Below, in pieces: positions 53,700 through 63,493 of a DNA stretch of 64,000 nucleotides; the first letter of the stretch is position 1; the number at the start of each line of letters is the position of its first letter. Origin of the DNA: Paraliobacillus quinghaiensis. GTDB lineage: Bacteria; Bacillota; Bacilli; Bacillales; Amphibacillaceae. The stretch covers positions 186,001 through 250,000 of the forward strand of contig NZ_QJSH01000001.1 in the NCBI RefSeq assembly GCF_003426025.1. The letters are read 5' to 3'. A program made the position numbers and the translations under genes. The notes below the pieces were generated by a model. The model searched no databases, had not been told where the DNA came from, and saw nothing but the letters and a program-made list of their open reading frames with translations.

Positions 53700-54058
53700 T
53701 CCGAGGTGTTCGCGGTGCAACAACAGTCAATTCTAATGATGCGAAAGAAATACTTACTAATACAAAACTATTAGTTGAAGATATCATTAAAACAAACGAA
53801 ATTAATCCTGATGATGTTGCCTCGGTTTTAATATCAGTTACACCTGATATTAATGCGACATTTCCAGCCAAGCCTATTCGTGAATTAGAAGGTTGGACTT
53901 ATGTACCAGTTATGTGCATGCAGGAAATAGCTGTTCCGGGCAGCTTAGAAAAGTGTATTCGTGTGATGATGACCATTAACACTTCAAAAAGCCAGCCAGA
54001 GATAAATCATGTTTATCATTATAATGCCAAAAAACTTAGACCAGACCTAGTGAAATAA
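53696..54058 (+). CDS. aroH: Chorismate mutase, AroH type
   Basis: Trimeric monofunctional chorismate mutase, 120 residues. Active-site residues lie in MIRGVRGATTV (R7), ISVTPDINATFPAKP and PVMCMQEI (including Cys/Glu of the family), and CIRVMM (R90 region). GTG start in a GTGA overlap with aroB. In B. subtilis trpE follows; here hisC follows after 17 bases. Confidence 0.96.
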   Translation: MIRGVRGATTVNSNDAKEILTNTKLLVEDIIKTNEINPDDVASVLISVTPDINATFPAKPIRELEGWTYVPVMCMQEIAVPGSLEKCIRVMMTINTSKSQPEINHVYHYNAKKLRPDLVK

Positions 54059-54075
54059 TGTTAGGAGCGAAATTA

Positions 54076-55182
54076 ATGGACGCAAAAAAAATATTTGATC
54101 AAATGACACCATATAAACCAGGTAAACAAACAGATGATGTAAAAAAAGAATATGGTTTAGAAACAATTGTTAAACTTGCTTCAAATGAAAATCCTTTTGG
54201 TTATTCGGATAAAGTTGCAAATGCAATACCCACATTAGCAACACATGTTGAGATTTATCCAGACGGTTATGCAACTGAATTACGAGAAGCTTTAGCTGGT
54301 AAATTAAACGTAAAAAAAGATCAGCTTGTATTTGGTTGCGGGTCGGACGAAGTTGTTGATATTATTTGTCGAACATACCTAGACACAGGGATGAACACAA
54401 TTGTTGCAAAGCCTACTTTTCCACAATATAAGCATAACGCTTTAATCCAAGGGGCAGAAGTAAAAGAAATTCCATTACATGATGGATATCATGATCTTGA
54501 AGGAATGCTTCAAGCAATTGATGATAACACGAAAATTGTTTGGTTGTGTACACCTAATAACCCAACTGGTTGTCTGATAGATGAAGCGGCTCTAACAGCA
54601 TTTATGAAAAAATGCCCTAGTGATGTTTTAGTCGTAGTTGATGAGGCTTACTACGAGTATGTAACTTCTGAAAACATGCCTGATGCAATTCAGGCACTGA
54701 AACAATACTCAAACTTAATCGTTTTACGCACTTTTTCAAAAGCATATGGACTTGCAGGACTACGCATTGGTTATGGTATTACCAGTGAAAAAATTGCTAA
54801 CTTACTTAATATCACTAGAGGACCCTTTAATACAACAAGAGTAGCACAAGGAGCAGCAAAAATTGCTTTAGAAGATGAAGATTTTCTAAATTCATCACTT
54901 GAAAAAAACACTAAAAATAAACAGCAATTTCTACAGTTCCTTGATGAACTTGGTCTTGATTATTATGACTCAGAAACAAACTTTGTCTTTGTGAAATTGC
55001 CAGTTAGTGGCGATGCATTGTTTGAACATTTACTAAGTAAAGGCTATATCATTCGTTCTGGCGAAGCTCTTGGGCATCCCAATGGTGTTCGAATAACTAT
55101 CGGTAAAAAAGCTGACATGGATGCGATACAAGATCATATCCGGTCTTTTTTAGCACCTGTAATTGAGGAGAGTCGATTGTGA
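54076..55182 (+). CDS. hisC: Histidinol-phosphate / aromatic aminotransferase
   Basis: PLP aminotransferase that serves histidine and also phenylalanine/tyrosine synthesis in Bacillus. 368 residues; SNENPFGYS, CTPNNPTGC, VVVDEAYYEY, and PLP lysine in RTFSKAYGLAGLRIGY. AGGAG eight bases before ATG 54076 is preferred over the ATG at 54058. It lies between aroH and tyrA with no trp genes, so here it serves aromatic supply directly. Confidence 0.95.
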   Translation: MDAKKIFDQMTPYKPGKQTDDVKKEYGLETIVKLASNENPFGYSDKVANAIPTLATHVEIYPDGYATELREALAGKLNVKKDQLVFGCGSDEVVDIICRTYLDTGMNTIVAKPTFPQYKHNALIQGAEVKEIPLHDGYHDLEGMLQAIDDNTKIVWLCTPNNPTGCLIDEAALTAFMKKCPSDVLVVVDEAYYEYVTSENMPDAIQALKQYSNLIVLRTFSKAYGLAGLRIGYGITSEKIANLLNITRGPFNTTRVAQGAAKIALEDEDFLNSSLEKNTKNKQQFLQFLDELGLDYYDSETNFVFVKLPVSGDALFEHLLSKGYIIRSGEALGHPNGVRITIGKKADMDAIQDHIRSFLAPVIEESRL

Positions 55183-56279
55183 CAAAAACAGTTCTTGTTG
55201 CAGGTTTAGGATTAATTGGTGGTTCTTTAGCTATAAACATTAAAGAAAATACAGATTACCATTTAATTGGCTTTGATGTTAATTCTCAAACACTTGATTA
55301 TAGTTTGAAAAACAGAATAGTAGATGAAGTTGTAACGGATTTTAAGAAAGCAGTTAAACAAGCAGACATCTGTATATTAGCTGCACCAGTATCTAAAACG
55401 ATTGAATTAATCGATCAATTAAAGCATATCGTTGTTGATAAACCTCTATTAATTACAGATGTCTCATCCGTTAAAAAGCCTATCATTGAAGCTGCTAGTG
55501 GTATTACATCGGATATGATTACATTTATTGGCGGACACCCTATGGCAGGTTCACATAAAAAAGGGATTGAAGCCGCAAAAGGACATTTGTTTGAAAATGC
55601 AATTTACATTTTAAGTCCTGATGACTCTTGTTCTTCTAAAAATTTAAGAGAATTAGAAAACCTATTAAAAGGAACAAGAAGTACCATATTAAAATTAGAC
55701 CCGACAGAGCATGACGAAATGACGAGTGTGATATCACATTTCCCACACCTAATAGCTTCATCGCTTGTACATCAAGCAAAAAAATGGCAAAAAAAACATG
55801 TAAATATTCCAACGTTAGCTGCTGGAGGCTTTCGTGATATAACAAGAATTGCTTCAAGTAATCCAGCAATGTGGCAAGATATATTCTTTCAGAACAAATC
55901 AATTATTCAAGATTTATTAGAAGATTGGGTTAATGAAATGACTGATTTGAAGAAATTATTGGAAACAGATGATAAAATTTCTATGTACCAATACTTAGAA
56001 CAAGCAAGGGAATATAGAGATGGGTTAGACACCAAGAAAAAGGGAGCTATTCCTTCTTTCTATGATGTATATGTTGATATATTTGACCAAACTGGTGCAT
56101 TATTAAAAGTTGTTTCCTTGTTAGCACAGAAAGATATTAGCATCAAAAATATTGAAATATTAGAGATGAGAGAAGGAATTACGGGGGTACTTCGTTTAAG
56201 CCTATTATCCCAAAAAGATCAAATAGAGAGTAATCGCCTATTGATTGAAAATGGTTATGAAACGATGCTTCAGGAATAA
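55179..56279 (+). CDS. tyrA: Prephenate dehydrogenase
   Basis: NAD-dependent step to 4-hydroxyphenylpyruvate in tyrosine synthesis. 366 residues: Rossmann motif GLGLIGGSLA (9-18), GGHPMAGSHKKGIEAA, and a C-terminal ACT domain (about 295-365) likely used for feedback control by tyrosine. GTG start overlaps hisC by four bases. Confidence 0.96.
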   Translation: MTKTVLVAGLGLIGGSLAINIKENTDYHLIGFDVNSQTLDYSLKNRIVDEVVTDFKKAVKQADICILAAPVSKTIELIDQLKHIVVDKPLLITDVSSVKKPIIEAASGITSDMITFIGGHPMAGSHKKGIEAAKGHLFENAIYILSPDDSCSSKNLRELENLLKGTRSTILKLDPTEHDEMTSVISHFPHLIASSLVHQAKKWQKKHVNIPTLAAGGFRDITRIASSNPAMWQDIFFQNKSIIQDLLEDWVNEMTDLKKLLETDDKISMYQYLEQAREYRDGLDTKKKGAIPSFYDVYVDIFDQTGALLKVVSLLAQKDISIKNIEILEMREGITGVLRLSLLSQKDQIESNRLLIENGYETMLQE

Positions 56280-56295
56280 GGAGGCCACGATACAT

Positions 56296-57585
56296 ATGGA
56301 TCAAAAAGTATTACACCCAATCAGTTCGATTTTGGAGGGAGAAATAATAGTACCTGGAGATAAGTCAATTTCACATCGGGCTATTATTTTTGGCGCACTT
56401 GCTCATGGAGTAACGAAGATTACGCACTTTTTGGACGGGGAAGATTGTATGCGTACCATTCATGCTTTTCAAGCGATGGGTGTACCAATTGAGAAAAATA
56501 AAAACAATGTAATTATAAAAGGTGCTGGAATGGATGCACTACAAGAACCACTGGTACCAATTGATCTGGGGAATTCAGGGACAACTGCCCGTCTGTTACT
56601 TGGTGTACTAGCTGGACTTCCTTTTCACGTCACACTGTTTGGTGATGAATCTTTAACAAAGCGTCCAATGGACAGAGTTGCTATCCCTTTAAAGCGTATG
56701 GGCGCAAAGCTTGATGGTAGAGAAGCAGGAAAATATCTGCCGTTGGCTGTACGGGGGGGAGCTCTTCAGTCTATTACATTTGAGCCTGTAGTAAAAAGCG
56801 CACAAGTGAAATCTGCTATTTTGTTAGCAGGATTACTAGCAACTGGTACTACTAAAGTTATCGAAAAAACAACCACAAGAAACCACACCGAAAATATGTT
56901 ACAGGCTTTTGGTGGTAAGATTTCCGTTGATGGTACAAAAATAACAGTTGAGGGAAATCAAAAATTAACAGGCACAGACATTCAAGTACCTGGTGATATT
57001 TCTTCTGCCGCATTCTTTTTAGTAGCTGCTGCAATCGTTCCAGGTAGTCATGTAACAATTCGTGATGTTGGCTTGAACGATACACGAACTGGTATAATTA
57101 CCGTATTAGAACAGATGGGTGTTGAAATCGAAGTAATTGAAGAGAGGCATATTGGCGGAGAGACAATTGGTTCAATCACGGTTCGTGCATCATCGATAAA
57201 GGGAATTGAAATTGGTGGAGACATTATACCAAGAATGATTGATGAAATTCCTATCGTAGCATTATTAGCAACTCAAGCAAATGGTAAAACTATAATTCGT
57301 GACGCCGAAGAATTACGCTTTAAAGAAACAGATCGAATTGCTACTGTTGTTAATACACTAAAAGCTTTAGGAGCTTCGATTTGCGCTACTGATGATGGAA
57401 TGATTATTGAAGGTAATACACAATTAACTGGTGCTACCGTTGATTCACATGGCGACCATAGAATTGGCATGATGATCGCCATTGCATCATTAATTACGAA
57501 GGAAAAAGTTACGCTAACTAATCCGTCGTGTATTAATATTTCTTATCCAACCTTTTTTGAAGATATATCTAAAATATTAAATTGA
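56296..57585 (+). CDS. aroA: 5-enolpyruvylshikimate-3-phosphate synthase
   Basis: Sixth step of the shikimate pathway (aroE in B. subtilis). 429 residues; PGDKSISHRA, LGNSGTTARLL, LTKRPMDR, and ELRFKETDR are conserved. The segment around residues 90-105 (GNSGTTARLL) is the substrate-binding loop. AAGGAGG lies about 11 bases before ATG 56296. Last gene of the run that began at aroC; a terminator follows. Confidence 0.96.
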   Translation: MDQKVLHPISSILEGEIIVPGDKSISHRAIIFGALAHGVTKITHFLDGEDCMRTIHAFQAMGVPIEKNKNNVIIKGAGMDALQEPLVPIDLGNSGTTARLLLGVLAGLPFHVTLFGDESLTKRPMDRVAIPLKRMGAKLDGREAGKYLPLAVRGGALQSITFEPVVKSAQVKSAILLAGLLATGTTKVIEKTTTRNHTENMLQAFGGKISVDGTKITVEGNQKLTGTDIQVPGDISSAAFFLVAAAIVPGSHVTIRDVGLNDTRTGIITVLEQMGVEIEVIEERHIGGETIGSITVRASSIKGIEIGGDIIPRMIDEIPIVALLATQANGKTIIRDAEELRFKETDRIATVVNTLKALGASICATDDGMIIEGNTQLTGATVDSHGDHRIGMMIAIASLITKEKVTLTNPSCINISYPTFFEDISKILN

Positions 57586-57594
57586 AATTCTAGA

Positions 57595-57633
57595 AGAAAC
57601 TGCTATGTATCGTGATTCATAGCAGTTTTTTGC
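57595..57633 (+). terminator. Terminator of the aroC-aroA operon
   Basis: AAACTGCTATG / CATAGCAGTTT hairpin followed by T residues. Confidence 0.9.
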
Positions 57634-57731
57634 TTTCTAAAATGAAATAATTGCTCAAATGATTAATTTCAGATATGATGAATCTATTCAATTAATCATT
57701 GGTATAAAGTATGAAAGGATGAGCGTGAATC

Positions 57732-58997
57732 ATGGAAGAGATACATCGTGCCATCAAATTGATGGAACAATATAAAACAGATGAAGCAATTTCTACGTTA
57801 GAAAATTATTTACCGCAAGCAAATGAAGATGAAAAATATACAATTGCAGAGTTATATCAACAATGGGGAATGTTGGAAGATGCAAAAATGATTTTATTGG
57901 GTCTAACACAACAATATCCAAATGAAACAGATTTAAAGTTGATGCTTGCTGACATACATATTGATTTACAAGAAGATCAAGAGGCAATTGAATTACTAAA
58001 TCGATTTGGTCCACAAGATGAGGAATATCTAGAAGTATTATTGCAATTAGCTGATCTTTATCAAACACAAGGTTTGTTTGAAGTAGCCGAACAAAAGTTG
58101 TTAGAAGCAAAGCAGATCGATCCATCTGAAGTTTTAATCGATTTTGCATTGGGTGAGTTATCGTTCTCAAACGGTGAATATCAAAAAGCAATTCCATATT
58201 ATGAAAAAGTGCATATGAATCAACAGATATTTGCCGAAGTAGACATTTCAATCCGATTAGCTGAAAGCTATGCTGCAACTGGAGAGTTTGAAAAATCTTT
58301 AGAATATTTTCATGTGGTAGAAACAGATGATGTTGATGTTTTGTTCCGATACGGGTTCATTGGCTATCGAGCTAATCGATTAGATATTGCAAAACAAGCT
58401 TGGGAGCAAGTTATAGATTTAGATCCTGAATTTCAATCTGTATACTTATATTTGGCTGAAGTATACGAAACAGAGGGAATGTTAAAGGAAGCCTATCAAA
58501 TAGCCCAAAAAGGCATAGAAATTGACCGTTTCAATAAAGATTTATATCTTGTTGCAGGTTCATTAGCACGAAAAGTTGGGGAGGCACAAGCCAGCTATCA
58601 GTATGCTCGTGAAGCTGTTAGTATAGACCCCGGATTTAAAGAGGCTGTATTATTTTTGGTGGAAAATTATAAACAAGATGAAGATTTTGAAGCAATAATT
58701 GATTTACTTCATCATATTATAGAACAAGGTGAAGAAGATGGCTATTATAAGTGGGAGCTTGCAAAGGCGTTAAAAGAAGAAGAATCCTATTCTGATGCAT
58801 TAAAATTTTACCAAGATGCATATAATACTTTCAGGGAGGATACAGATTTCCTCAAAGAATACGGTTACTTTTTAGTTGAAGAAGGGAGAAGAAAGGAGGC
58901 AATTGCGCTTTTCGAACATTACTTAACTATTGAACCTAGTGATACGGAGTTAGAAGAATATACTCTAAGGCTTAAAGATCAAGCAAACGATTTTTAA
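57732..58997 (+). CDS. ypiA: TPR-repeat protein YpiA
   Basis: 421-residue soluble protein built of about ten tetratricopeptide repeats, seen from recurring A..Y...G....A patterns. It probably acts as a scaffold for other proteins; the partner is unknown. Position after aroA and before ypiB is that of B. subtilis. An AAAGGATGAG ribosome site precedes ATG 57732. Confidence 0.9.
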   Translation: MEEIHRAIKLMEQYKTDEAISTLENYLPQANEDEKYTIAELYQQWGMLEDAKMILLGLTQQYPNETDLKLMLADIHIDLQEDQEAIELLNRFGPQDEEYLEVLLQLADLYQTQGLFEVAEQKLLEAKQIDPSEVLIDFALGELSFSNGEYQKAIPYYEKVHMNQQIFAEVDISIRLAESYAATGEFEKSLEYFHVVETDDVDVLFRYGFIGYRANRLDIAKQAWEQVIDLDPEFQSVYLYLAEVYETEGMLKEAYQIAQKGIEIDRFNKDLYLVAGSLARKVGEAQASYQYAREAVSIDPGFKEAVLFLVENYKQDEDFEAIIDLLHHIIEQGEEDGYYKWELAKALKEEESYSDALKFYQDAYNTFREDTDFLKEYGYFLVEEGRRKEAIALFEHYLTIEPSDTELEEYTLRLKDQANDF

Positions 58998-59069
58998 ACC
59001 GCACAATAATATACTTAATCCCACATTTTATGCATTGCTTTCCTATTGAATTTTTAGGAGGGATCAATT

Positions 59070-59621
59070 TTGAATACTTCTGTTTCTGTTCAAGATAAAA
59101 AGGCGTTTATCCAATGGTTTTTGCAGAATTACCAATTAAAACGAAGAGAAAGTGTTTGGATCTTAAACTATTTAACAAACCATGATGCGTTATTAAACCA
59201 TGTTCATTTCATTCGTGAGGCAAGGTATTGCCCAAGAGGAATTGTGATTTCCACTCATTGTTCGAATGATGTTCCATTTCGTTTTTACAAAAATCACATT
59301 GTAACAACAGATGCTGAAAAGTCATTTCATGACATACGACTTAATCGTGACGATCCAATTTATATTCAATTAAGCTTTGAAAATGTACATCAAAATTCAA
59401 ATTACGTTGCGGTATTGGAAGATAATCCATATTTACCTGAAGATTTTTTTATAACAAAAAAAGAAAAAGAGTTAGCTAAAGAAGTTCTGGAATATGCTAT
59501 TTACCAATCACAAAAAAAGTCTATTGAAAGTAAAATAAATCAAGCACTCGACAATCGAGATAAAGAAGCTTTTTATGATTACGTTAAACAATTAAAAGAA
59601 CTAACATACCCAGCACCATAG
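59070..59621 (+). CDS. ypiB: UPF0302 protein YpiB with IDEAL domain
   Basis: 183 residues: an N-terminal UPF0302 domain (WILNYLTNHDALLNHVHFIREARYCPRG...) and a C-terminal IDEAL motif (KINQALDNRDKEAFYDYV). AGGAGGG lies seven bases before the TTG at 59070. In B. subtilis YpiB affects assembly of quinol:cytochrome c reductase-neighbour genes only by position; qcrABC, its neighbours there, are missing here. Function unknown. Confidence 0.9.
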   Translation: MNTSVSVQDKKAFIQWFLQNYQLKRRESVWILNYLTNHDALLNHVHFIREARYCPRGIVISTHCSNDVPFRFYKNHIVTTDAEKSFHDIRLNRDDPIYIQLSFENVHQNSNYVAVLEDNPYLPEDFFITKKEKELAKEVLEYAIYQSQKKSIESKINQALDNRDKEAFYDYVKQLKELTYPAP

Positions 59622-59718
59622 GTAAGTATAGTCAAGGTGTTAAGGATAAGCTTGTACATGTAGAATTTGTCTTGTTTTTTTGCTTGCTACATGCTAATGT
59701 TATAAAAACCGTACGCTT

Positions 59719-59752
59719 TAGAAACCCCTTCCTTTAACGGTTGGGGTTTCTT
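59719..59752 (+). terminator. Terminator of ypiA-ypiB
   Basis: AGAAACCCC / GGGGTTTCT hairpin with a short following T tract. An upstream pair CATGTAG / CTACATG (about 59657-59695) may form a second stem. Confidence 0.7.
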
Positions 59753-59775
59753 ATTCGAGTAGAAAGGAATTTATT

Positions 59776-60378
59776 ATGAACTATGTTAAACATTTATTAC
59801 AAGACAGAACTTTTTTGATTTTACTTTGGATTATTAATTTTTTCGGTACAATTTATGGTTACATGTGGTATGACGATCAATTAGCAATTACGCCAGCAAA
59901 ATTTCTAATTTTTGTACCAGATAGTCCTACAGCCAGTTTGTTTTTTACAATATTTTTAACTTTTTATATTTTTGGTAAACATCTACCATACATAGAAGCA
60001 TTAGCACTTATAACGTTATTTAAATATGGTATTTGGGCTGTTGTGATGAATCTCCTTATGCTTATTCTTAATGGCAGTTTATCTTGGCAAGGTTATATGT
60101 TGATGGCCTCTCATGGCGCTATGGCAATACAAGGACTATTATACGCACCATTTTATAAAATAAAAATAAAGCATATAGTTGTAGCAGGCATTTGGACTGT
60201 TCATAATGATATTATTGACTATGTTTACAAAATGATGCCTCGTTATAGTAGTCTAGATCAATACATGAATGAAATTGGTTATTTTACATTTTGGCTTAGC
60301 ATCCTATCACTAGCAATTGCTTATATTTTAACAATAAGAAATAAAACAACCATTACTTATCATAATCACCAGGTCTAA
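59776..60378 (+). CDS. ypjA: DUF1405 membrane protein YpjA
   Basis: 200 residues with about six membrane helices; the conserved ends include YGYMWYDDQLA and a HNDIIDYVYKMMPRY segment. In B. subtilis ypjA follows qcrC; here it follows ypiB. Function unknown. AAAGGA precedes the ATG. Confidence 0.85.
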   Translation: MNYVKHLLQDRTFLILLWIINFFGTIYGYMWYDDQLAITPAKFLIFVPDSPTASLFFTIFLTFYIFGKHLPYIEALALITLFKYGIWAVVMNLLMLILNGSLSWQGYMLMASHGAMAIQGLLYAPFYKIKIKHIVVAGIWTVHNDIIDYVYKMMPRYSSLDQYMNEIGYFTFWLSILSLAIAYILTIRNKTTITYHNHQV

Positions 60379-60437
60379 GCTTGTCTTATCTCTCATACAT
60401 TAGATATAGAATAAATGATTGAGAGAAGGGGATCTCG

Positions 60438-61202
60438 ATGAGGCACTCGAAAAACAACAAATTTTATTACATTATATGTTTCCTACTGCTTTTTACTTTT
60501 TTAACCAAAACAAGTCAAGTGACATATGCCAATGAAAAAGAGGCTTCGTCAGTTACTTTCCAATATGAACGTTACATATCGGAAGGTCGATATGATTTAG
60601 CTCGACAATGGTTAGTGCGGCATCATCAAACACTAATGAATTCAGCTAAAAATGAGCAAGTGAAAAATCAAAATGTGATTAGGGATCTAATTTTTGAGAA
60701 TATTGATCATGTTACTAAGACTGAAGTACCTAAGAATCAAAAGCTTCAAAAAGCTATGTCATTAGTTATTGCAGTAAATACACTTGAAAACCAAAACAAT
60801 TCAATTTGGTTAAATAGTAAAGAATCATTGGAAAATTCAGTTCTAGCTGTATTAAGCAAAAATAATGTATCGGAAAATGAGCTTATTAAAATTGAAACCC
60901 ATTGGCAAATGCTTCAACCAACTTACCAAATAATTTTAGATGATGATCAATATGAAGAGTTGAAAGCTACATACAACCGAATACTTCATATTGAAGAAGA
61001 AACTGATAAAGAGAATTTACAGGCTGTGTTTAGAGAGACACAGTTAATTGATGTGATTAATCCTGCAGTTGAAGGAAATTATGTTTCATTTTATTGGATG
61101 ATTTTTATTGTGGGTGGCATTATAATTGTGACATTAGCTTATGTAGCTTTTAAAAAATACAAAGGTGAAAAAAAGAAAAAACAAAAGCAACATATTAGTT
61201 GA
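60438..61202 (+). CDS. ypjB: Sporulation-associated protein YpjB
   Basis: 254 residues: signal peptide (1-31), an external alpha-helical region with DLARQWLVRHHQ, and a C-terminal membrane helix (about 217-236) followed by a lysine-rich tail. The family is found in spore formers. AGAAGGGG precedes the ATG. Downstream of ypjA by 59 bases; probably co-transcribed. Confidence 0.82.
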   Translation: MRHSKNNKFYYIICFLLLFTFLTKTSQVTYANEKEASSVTFQYERYISEGRYDLARQWLVRHHQTLMNSAKNEQVKNQNVIRDLIFENIDHVTKTEVPKNQKLQKAMSLVIAVNTLENQNNSIWLNSKESLENSVLAVLSKNNVSENELIKIETHWQMLQPTYQIILDDDQYEELKATYNRILHIEEETDKENLQAVFRETQLIDVINPAVEGNYVSFYWMIFIVGGIIIVTLAYVAFKKYKGEKKKKQKQHIS

Positions 61203-61272
61203 CTAAGTAACTTTTTTTGACTAAAATTGACCTTAAGCGGAACAAGTAAAATATGATGGAGGAATGAAGAAG

Positions 61273-61956
61273 ATGGGCTTAGGTAGTTACCTAATCTATA
61301 TTGCGTTATTAATGATTATTCCTTTATGGGCGCAATCAAAAGTAAAAAGCACTTATAAAAAGTATGCGAAGGTTGCTACATCTTCTTATATGACAGGTGC
61401 ACAAGTAGCACGACAAATTTTAGATGACAATGGTTTATACAATGTGTCAATAGAAGAAACAAGAGGTACGCTATCTGATCACTACGATCCTCGTAAAAAG
61501 GTTGTTCGTTTATCAAGCGACAATTATCATGGACATTCTATGGCTGCTTCAGCTATCGCAGCACATGAGGTTGGACATGCAATTCAAGATGCAGAAGCTT
61601 ACGCGTTTTTACAATTTAGAACTAAGTTATTTCCGATTGCTAGTTTTGGCGATAGAACCGCATTTTTCCTGATCTTTGCGGGAATACTATTGGGTATGAA
61701 TTCAAGCTTAATTTTAGCCGGAATTGTGTTGATGGCATTTGCAGTGCTTTTCCAATTGGTTACATTACCAGTAGAATTTGATGCTTCTAATCGTGCAATG
61801 GCACAACTCGTATCTTCAGGGGTAATTCGAAATAATGAAGAAAAACAAACGAAGAAAGTATTAAATGCAGCTGCACTCACATATGTAGCAGCAGCAATGG
61901 TTGCTGTAGCAGAATTAATTCGATTCATTCTAATGTTTGTTGTTGCGGATGATTAA
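61273..61956 (+). CDS. Membrane zinc metallopeptidase (YugP-like)
   Basis: 227 residues of the neutral zinc metallopeptidase family. One N-terminal membrane helix, the zinc motif HEVGH (near residue 98), the family block GLYNVSIEETRGTLSDHYDPRKK and two or three C-terminal helices. GGAGG at 61258-61262 is ten bases from ATG 61273 but one base from ATG 61264, so 61273 is used. Its place between ypjB and ypjC differs from B. subtilis, where yugP is elsewhere. Substrate unknown. Confidence 0.85.
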   Translation: MGLGSYLIYIALLMIIPLWAQSKVKSTYKKYAKVATSSYMTGAQVARQILDDNGLYNVSIEETRGTLSDHYDPRKKVVRLSSDNYHGHSMAASAIAAHEVGHAIQDAEAYAFLQFRTKLFPIASFGDRTAFFLIFAGILLGMNSSLILAGIVLMAFAVLFQLVTLPVEFDASNRAMAQLVSSGVIRNNEEKQTKKVLNAAALTYVAAAMVAVAELIRFILMFVVADD

Positions 61957-61971
61957 TGTAGTATAAAGTTT

Positions 61972-62022
61972 TAAGTAGTTCATTTTTGGGGGGGGGATGT
62001 TCCCAAATGAACTACTTTTTTT
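61972..62022 (+). terminator. Terminator with a nine-G tract in its stem-loop
   Basis: AAGTAGTTCATTT / AAATGAACTACTT stem with GGG/CCC on top, followed by T residues. A run of nine G (61988-61996) lies in the loop side. Confidence 0.9.
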
Positions 62023-62072
62023 AATAAGACATGAACAATTACACTTATCAAAATTCACTTTTTCTTACCGGA

Positions 62073-62948
62073 TTAATCAGGGTAAGGATTTTTATTTTCA
62101 TCTAAAGTAAAACCTTCTCCAGAGACATCATGAACAGCTGCAACCGCAACAAATGCATGTGGATCTATTTGTTGAATGATATGTTTTAATCTAACAATTT
62201 CATTTCGCCCAACTACACAATATAACACTTCTTTGTTCTCACCTGAGAAGCGACCTTTTCCTTGTAAGACTGTAACCCCTCGATCCATCTCTTTTAATAT
62301 CTTCTCTGATATTTCGTGGCTATAATTGGATATAATCGTAGTCCCTCTTGCAGAATATGCACCTTCTTGCATAAAGTCAATGACGCGTGCGGCAAGATAA
62401 ACTGCAACTAGCGTATACATCCCTTCAACTAATTCTAAATAAGTAACAATTGAAGTGACAATAACGACTCCATCAAAGAGAAACATTGTCTTCCCCATAC
62501 TCCATCCAACATACTTATGTACAATTCGCGCAATAATATCTACGCCACCAGTTGTTCCGCCGTAACGAAAAATAATTCCAAGGCCCACTCCAATTGATGC
62601 ACCTGCAAACAATGCAACAAGAGTCATATCTGATTCCAAATGGAGCTGATATGGACTAATTTGAAAAATATATAAGAAAACAGATACTGCAACAGTCCCA
62701 ATAATGGTGTATAGAAATGTGTTACGCCCCAAGAATCGCCAGCCCAAAATAAAAGTCGGGATATTTAATACAATGTTAGAAATAGCAGGGTCCCATTCCC
62801 ATAAAAAATAAAAAAGTAATGTGATCCCAGTAAATCCACCTTCACCTAAATTATTTTGCATATTAAAATGTACAATACCAAATGCAAAGATTGCTGCACC
62901 AATTAAAATAAAAAAGATATTTTTAAATTTCAAACCAAATAACGCCAA
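62073..62948 (-). CDS. ypjC: YitT-family membrane protein YpjC (DUF2179)
   Basis: 291 residues: five or six membrane helices (about 8-170) and a cytoplasmic DUF2179 domain (about 205-275, RGVTVLQGKGRFSGENKEVLYCVVGRNEI). GGAGGTAATAT precedes the ATG on the reverse strand. In B. subtilis ypjC also sits between ypjB and ypjD. Function unknown. Confidence 0.9.
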   Translation of the reverse strand: MALFGLKFKNIFFILIGAAIFAFGIVHFNMQNNLGEGGFTGITLLFYFLWEWDPAISNIVLNIPTFILGWRFLGRNTFLYTIIGTVAVSVFLYIFQISPYQLHLESDMTLVALFAGASIGVGLGIIFRYGGTTGGVDIIARIVHKYVGWSMGKTMFLFDGVVIVTSIVTYLELVEGMYTLVAVYLAARVIDFMQEGAYSARGTTIISNYSHEISEKILKEMDRGVTVLQGKGRFSGENKEVLYCVVGRNEIVRLKHIIQQIDPHAFVAVAAVHDVSGEGFTLDENKNPYPD

Positions 62949-63136
62949 ATATATTACCTCCTATTAATTCACCCTATTTATTATAGTCAAACTAAGTAGG
63001 ATAAACAAGATAACAAGGCTATTTGTTTTTTTTATAAAAGTAAACTAAAAAATTTGTCAAATGGGTCTGTTTTCGCTAACATTAGGGAAGGAGAATCGAC
63101 ATAAAACTGTTATACTTAAAAGAAGGAGTTTAGTTG

Positions 63137-63493
63137 ATGTCAAACGAAACCAAACACAACACAAAAGCAATGCAGCAACGAGTCGATACATATATATCAC
63201 AATTTAAAGAAGGTTATTTTAGCCCATTAAGTATGTTAGCGCGTTTTACAGAAGAAGTTGGCGAATTAGCAAGAGAAGTTAATCATGAATACGGTGAAAA
63301 ACCAAAGAAATCTACAGAAGATGCAAATACGATTGAAGATGAACTTGGTGATTTACTGTTCGTAACACTGTCATTTGCTAATTCATTAGACATCGATGTT
63401 GGAAACGCATTTGATAAAGCAATGACAAAAATTGAAGTTAGAGACAAAGATAGATGGACAAAAAAAGATTTGGAGAGTGAAGATAATGAATAA
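63137..63493 (+). CDS. ypjD: MazG-like nucleotide pyrophosphohydrolase YpjD
   Basis: 118 residues, single MazG fold. The metal motif EExxE...ExxD is complete: [16 protein letters not shown] and DELGDLLFV. It hydrolyses (d)NTP-like substrates in relatives. AAGGAG is eight bases before ATG 63137, so this is chosen over TTG 63134. It overlaps dapB by eight bases. Confidence 0.92.
   Translation: MSNETKHNTKAMQQRVDTYISQFKEGYFSPLSMLARFTEEVGELAREVNHEYGEKPKKSTEDANTIEDELGDLLFVTLSFANSLDIDVGNAFDKAMTKIEVRDKDRWTKKDLESEDNE

Noticed and set aside
57793-58278. 161-codon open frame on the reverse strand within ypiA
   Set aside because: It lies wholly antisense to a well-supported TPR gene, has no ribosome site and its composition is that of a mirrored coding frame.
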